A stretch of 44,188 bases of DNA, from contig JAEORJ010000127.1 in NCBI GenBank assembly GCA_016840945.1, positions 1-44,188 on the forward strand. The letters run 5' to 3'. Under the pieces are notes generated by a model that was not told where the DNA came from, ran no database searches, and saw nothing but the letters and a program-made list of their open reading frames with translations. The position numbers and the translations under genes are program-made. Position 1 is the stretch's first letter. Each line of letters opens with the position of its first letter. This document shows, one piece after another, positions 43,283 through 44,188 of this stretch. Source of the DNA: Candidatus Gerdarchaeota archaeon (GTDB lineage: Archaea; Asgardarchaeota; Heimdallarchaeia; JABLTI01).

Positions 43283-44188
43283 ATGGCCGAAGAAATAGAA
43301 TTAGAATTATTAGATTTAAAAATCATGTATCCAAATGAAATGCTATTAGATTATCTACAGGCAAAAAATCCAATGCATGATTTTTTTAAATACAAACCAG
43401 AAGATTTGCATTCAGTCAAATATACTGGTGATCGTGGGATATTAAAAGAAGTTCTTATGAAATATAATAAATCGATTAATGCCCATGATAATACATTAGC
43501 TAATATTGAATTAGTTGAAAATAAAAACACTAAATTTGTTATCACTGGACAACAGCCGGGTCTATTTACTGGCCCTCTTTATACCATCTACAAAACCTTT
43601 TCAGCCATCAATTATGCTAAATTATATTCTACTAACGATTTACATCTTATCCCCATGTTTTGGAATGCTTCTGAAGATCATGATATTGCTGAAGTAAACA
43701 ATATTTGGATTTTGAATAAAGATAATGACGTTATCCCAGTAAAAGTTGAAAGCGATGACCATTTTGGTAAAAGTATTGAAAGGATTGAACTTGATAAACC
43801 AAAAATCAGATCAATTGTTTCATTCTTATTAGATAATCTTCCTGAAACTGAATTTTCAGATGAATTGTTTAACAAATTATTAATTGGTGAATTAGAAAAA
43901 TCAACTTATTGGGGAGAATACTTCAGCAGAATATTATCTAAACTTATGCAACAATGGGGTCTAATTATCATTGAACCATATATGCTTCGTCCCTATTTAG
44001 TTGATTATTATGCAAAGATTCTATCTAATCCTACTAAATATAACAATATTTTTCTTAACACAACTGAACAATTAAATCAAATTGGATACAAACCTAAAAT
44101 GCATAAAAAAGAGGAAATAGTGGGGCTGTTCTATATAGACTCTGAGAATAATCGTAATAACATTACTATAAATAACGAAAACCTATAC
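43283..44188 (+). CDS. bshC: BshC, putative bacillithiol-synthesis cysteine-adding enzyme (partial)
   Basis: The frame is open from ATG 43283 to the window edge (302 codons; family members are about 530 residues), so only the N-terminal part is seen. The signature FVITGQQPGLFTGPLYTIYK (about 84-103) and the FWNASEDHDIAEVNNIWI segment (about 131-148) are diagnostic of BshC. In Firmicutes BshC adds cysteine to glucosaminyl-malate, the last step of bacillithiol synthesis. In an archaeon the product is unproven; bshA and bshB are not in the window. A TATA box 26 bases upstream and no Shine-Dalgarno suggest leaderless expression. Confidence 0.92.
   Translation, partial: MAEEIELELLDLKIMYPNEMLLDYLQAKNPMHDFFKYKPEDLHSVKYTGDRGILKEVLMKYNKSINAHDNTLANIELVENKNTKFVITGQQPGLFTGPLYTIYKTFSAINYAKLYSTNDLHLIPMFWNASEDHDIAEVNNIWILNKDNDVIPVKVESDDHFGKSIERIELDKPKIRSIVSFLLDNLPETEFSDELFNKLLIGELEKSTYWGEYFSRILSKLMQQWGLIIIEPYMLRPYLVDYYAKILSNPTKYNNIFLNTTEQLNQIGYKPKMHKKEEIVGLFYIDSENNRNNITINNENLY

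Overview
The window is AT-rich and clearly archaeal. Archaeal information-processing genes include the small subunit of DNA polymerase D, archease, SecY, aRF1 with NIKS and GGQ motifs, a COG1107-type DHH phosphoesterase, a COG1340 coiled-coil protein and an OB-fold SSB. A UbiA enzyme of the ether-lipid type, an F420:NADP oxidoreductase and an MptA-type GTP cyclohydrolase agree. Two tRNA genes carry bulge-helix-bulge introns. Mixed in are bacterial-type genes: UvrA, GH3 glucosidase, GPH sugar symporter, CapA, hexameric glutamate dehydrogenase, BshC and a NuoE/NuoF/NfnB-type complex. This mosaic, with a RING-like zinc protein, would fit an Asgard (Heimdallarchaeia-like) genome. That placement is inference; no rRNA or diagnostic marker is present.

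Layout. 1-2650 (minus): archease, PolD small subunit, UbiA prenyltransferase (cut by the window edge), preceded by a structured, non-coding 240-base stretch. 2891-4782 (minus): an unknown protein and a zinc alcohol dehydrogenase. 4862-9574 (minus): a tightly coupled trio, ArsR/GyrI-like regulator, nucleotidyltransferase and UvrA, with helically phased CTGAATA repeats upstream. 9745-11076 (plus): a secreted, membrane-anchored, possibly M23-like protein. 11139-11224: tRNA-Ser(UGA). 12719-14791 region (minus): beta-glucosidase followed by a sugar symporter. 14904-15755: dihydropteroate synthase. 15756-16092: no gene, but a strong candidate for a structured RNA. 16093-19151: HEAT-repeat protein, cupin, tRNA-Thr with two introns, a multi-pass membrane protein, tRNA-Leu with one intron. 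19189-21818: secY and the divergent coiled-coil gene. 21923-28221: methyltransferase, DUF523, HAD phosphatase, MptA, CapA-like, DHH phosphoesterase. 28429-32952: two tandem CLC genes with CBS domains. 33119-36259: SSB, aRF1, F420:NADP oxidoreductase, membrane RING-like protein. 36436-43130: glutamate dehydrogenase, then a three-gene cluster resembling the Stn-type bifurcating transhydrogenase. 43283-end: BshC, cut by the window edge.

How it fits together. The right end is a nicotinamide redox neighbourhood. Fno links F420 to NADP, glutamate dehydrogenase links NAD(P) to ammonium and glutamate, and the NuoE/NuoF/NfnB-NuoG complex probably exchanges electrons between NADH, NADPH and ferredoxin. 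BshC hints at a low-molecular-weight thiol that could use the same NADPH. MptA and dihydropteroate synthase point to pterin-cofactor synthesis. The GH3/GPH pair suggests uptake and hydrolysis of glucosides.

The best leads are the two-intron tRNA-Thr with a textbook bulge-helix-bulge in its T-loop, the 15.78-15.95 kb structured RNA candidate with its own TATA box and T-rich end, the archaeal Stn-like complex, and the phased operator-like repeats before the UvrA operon.
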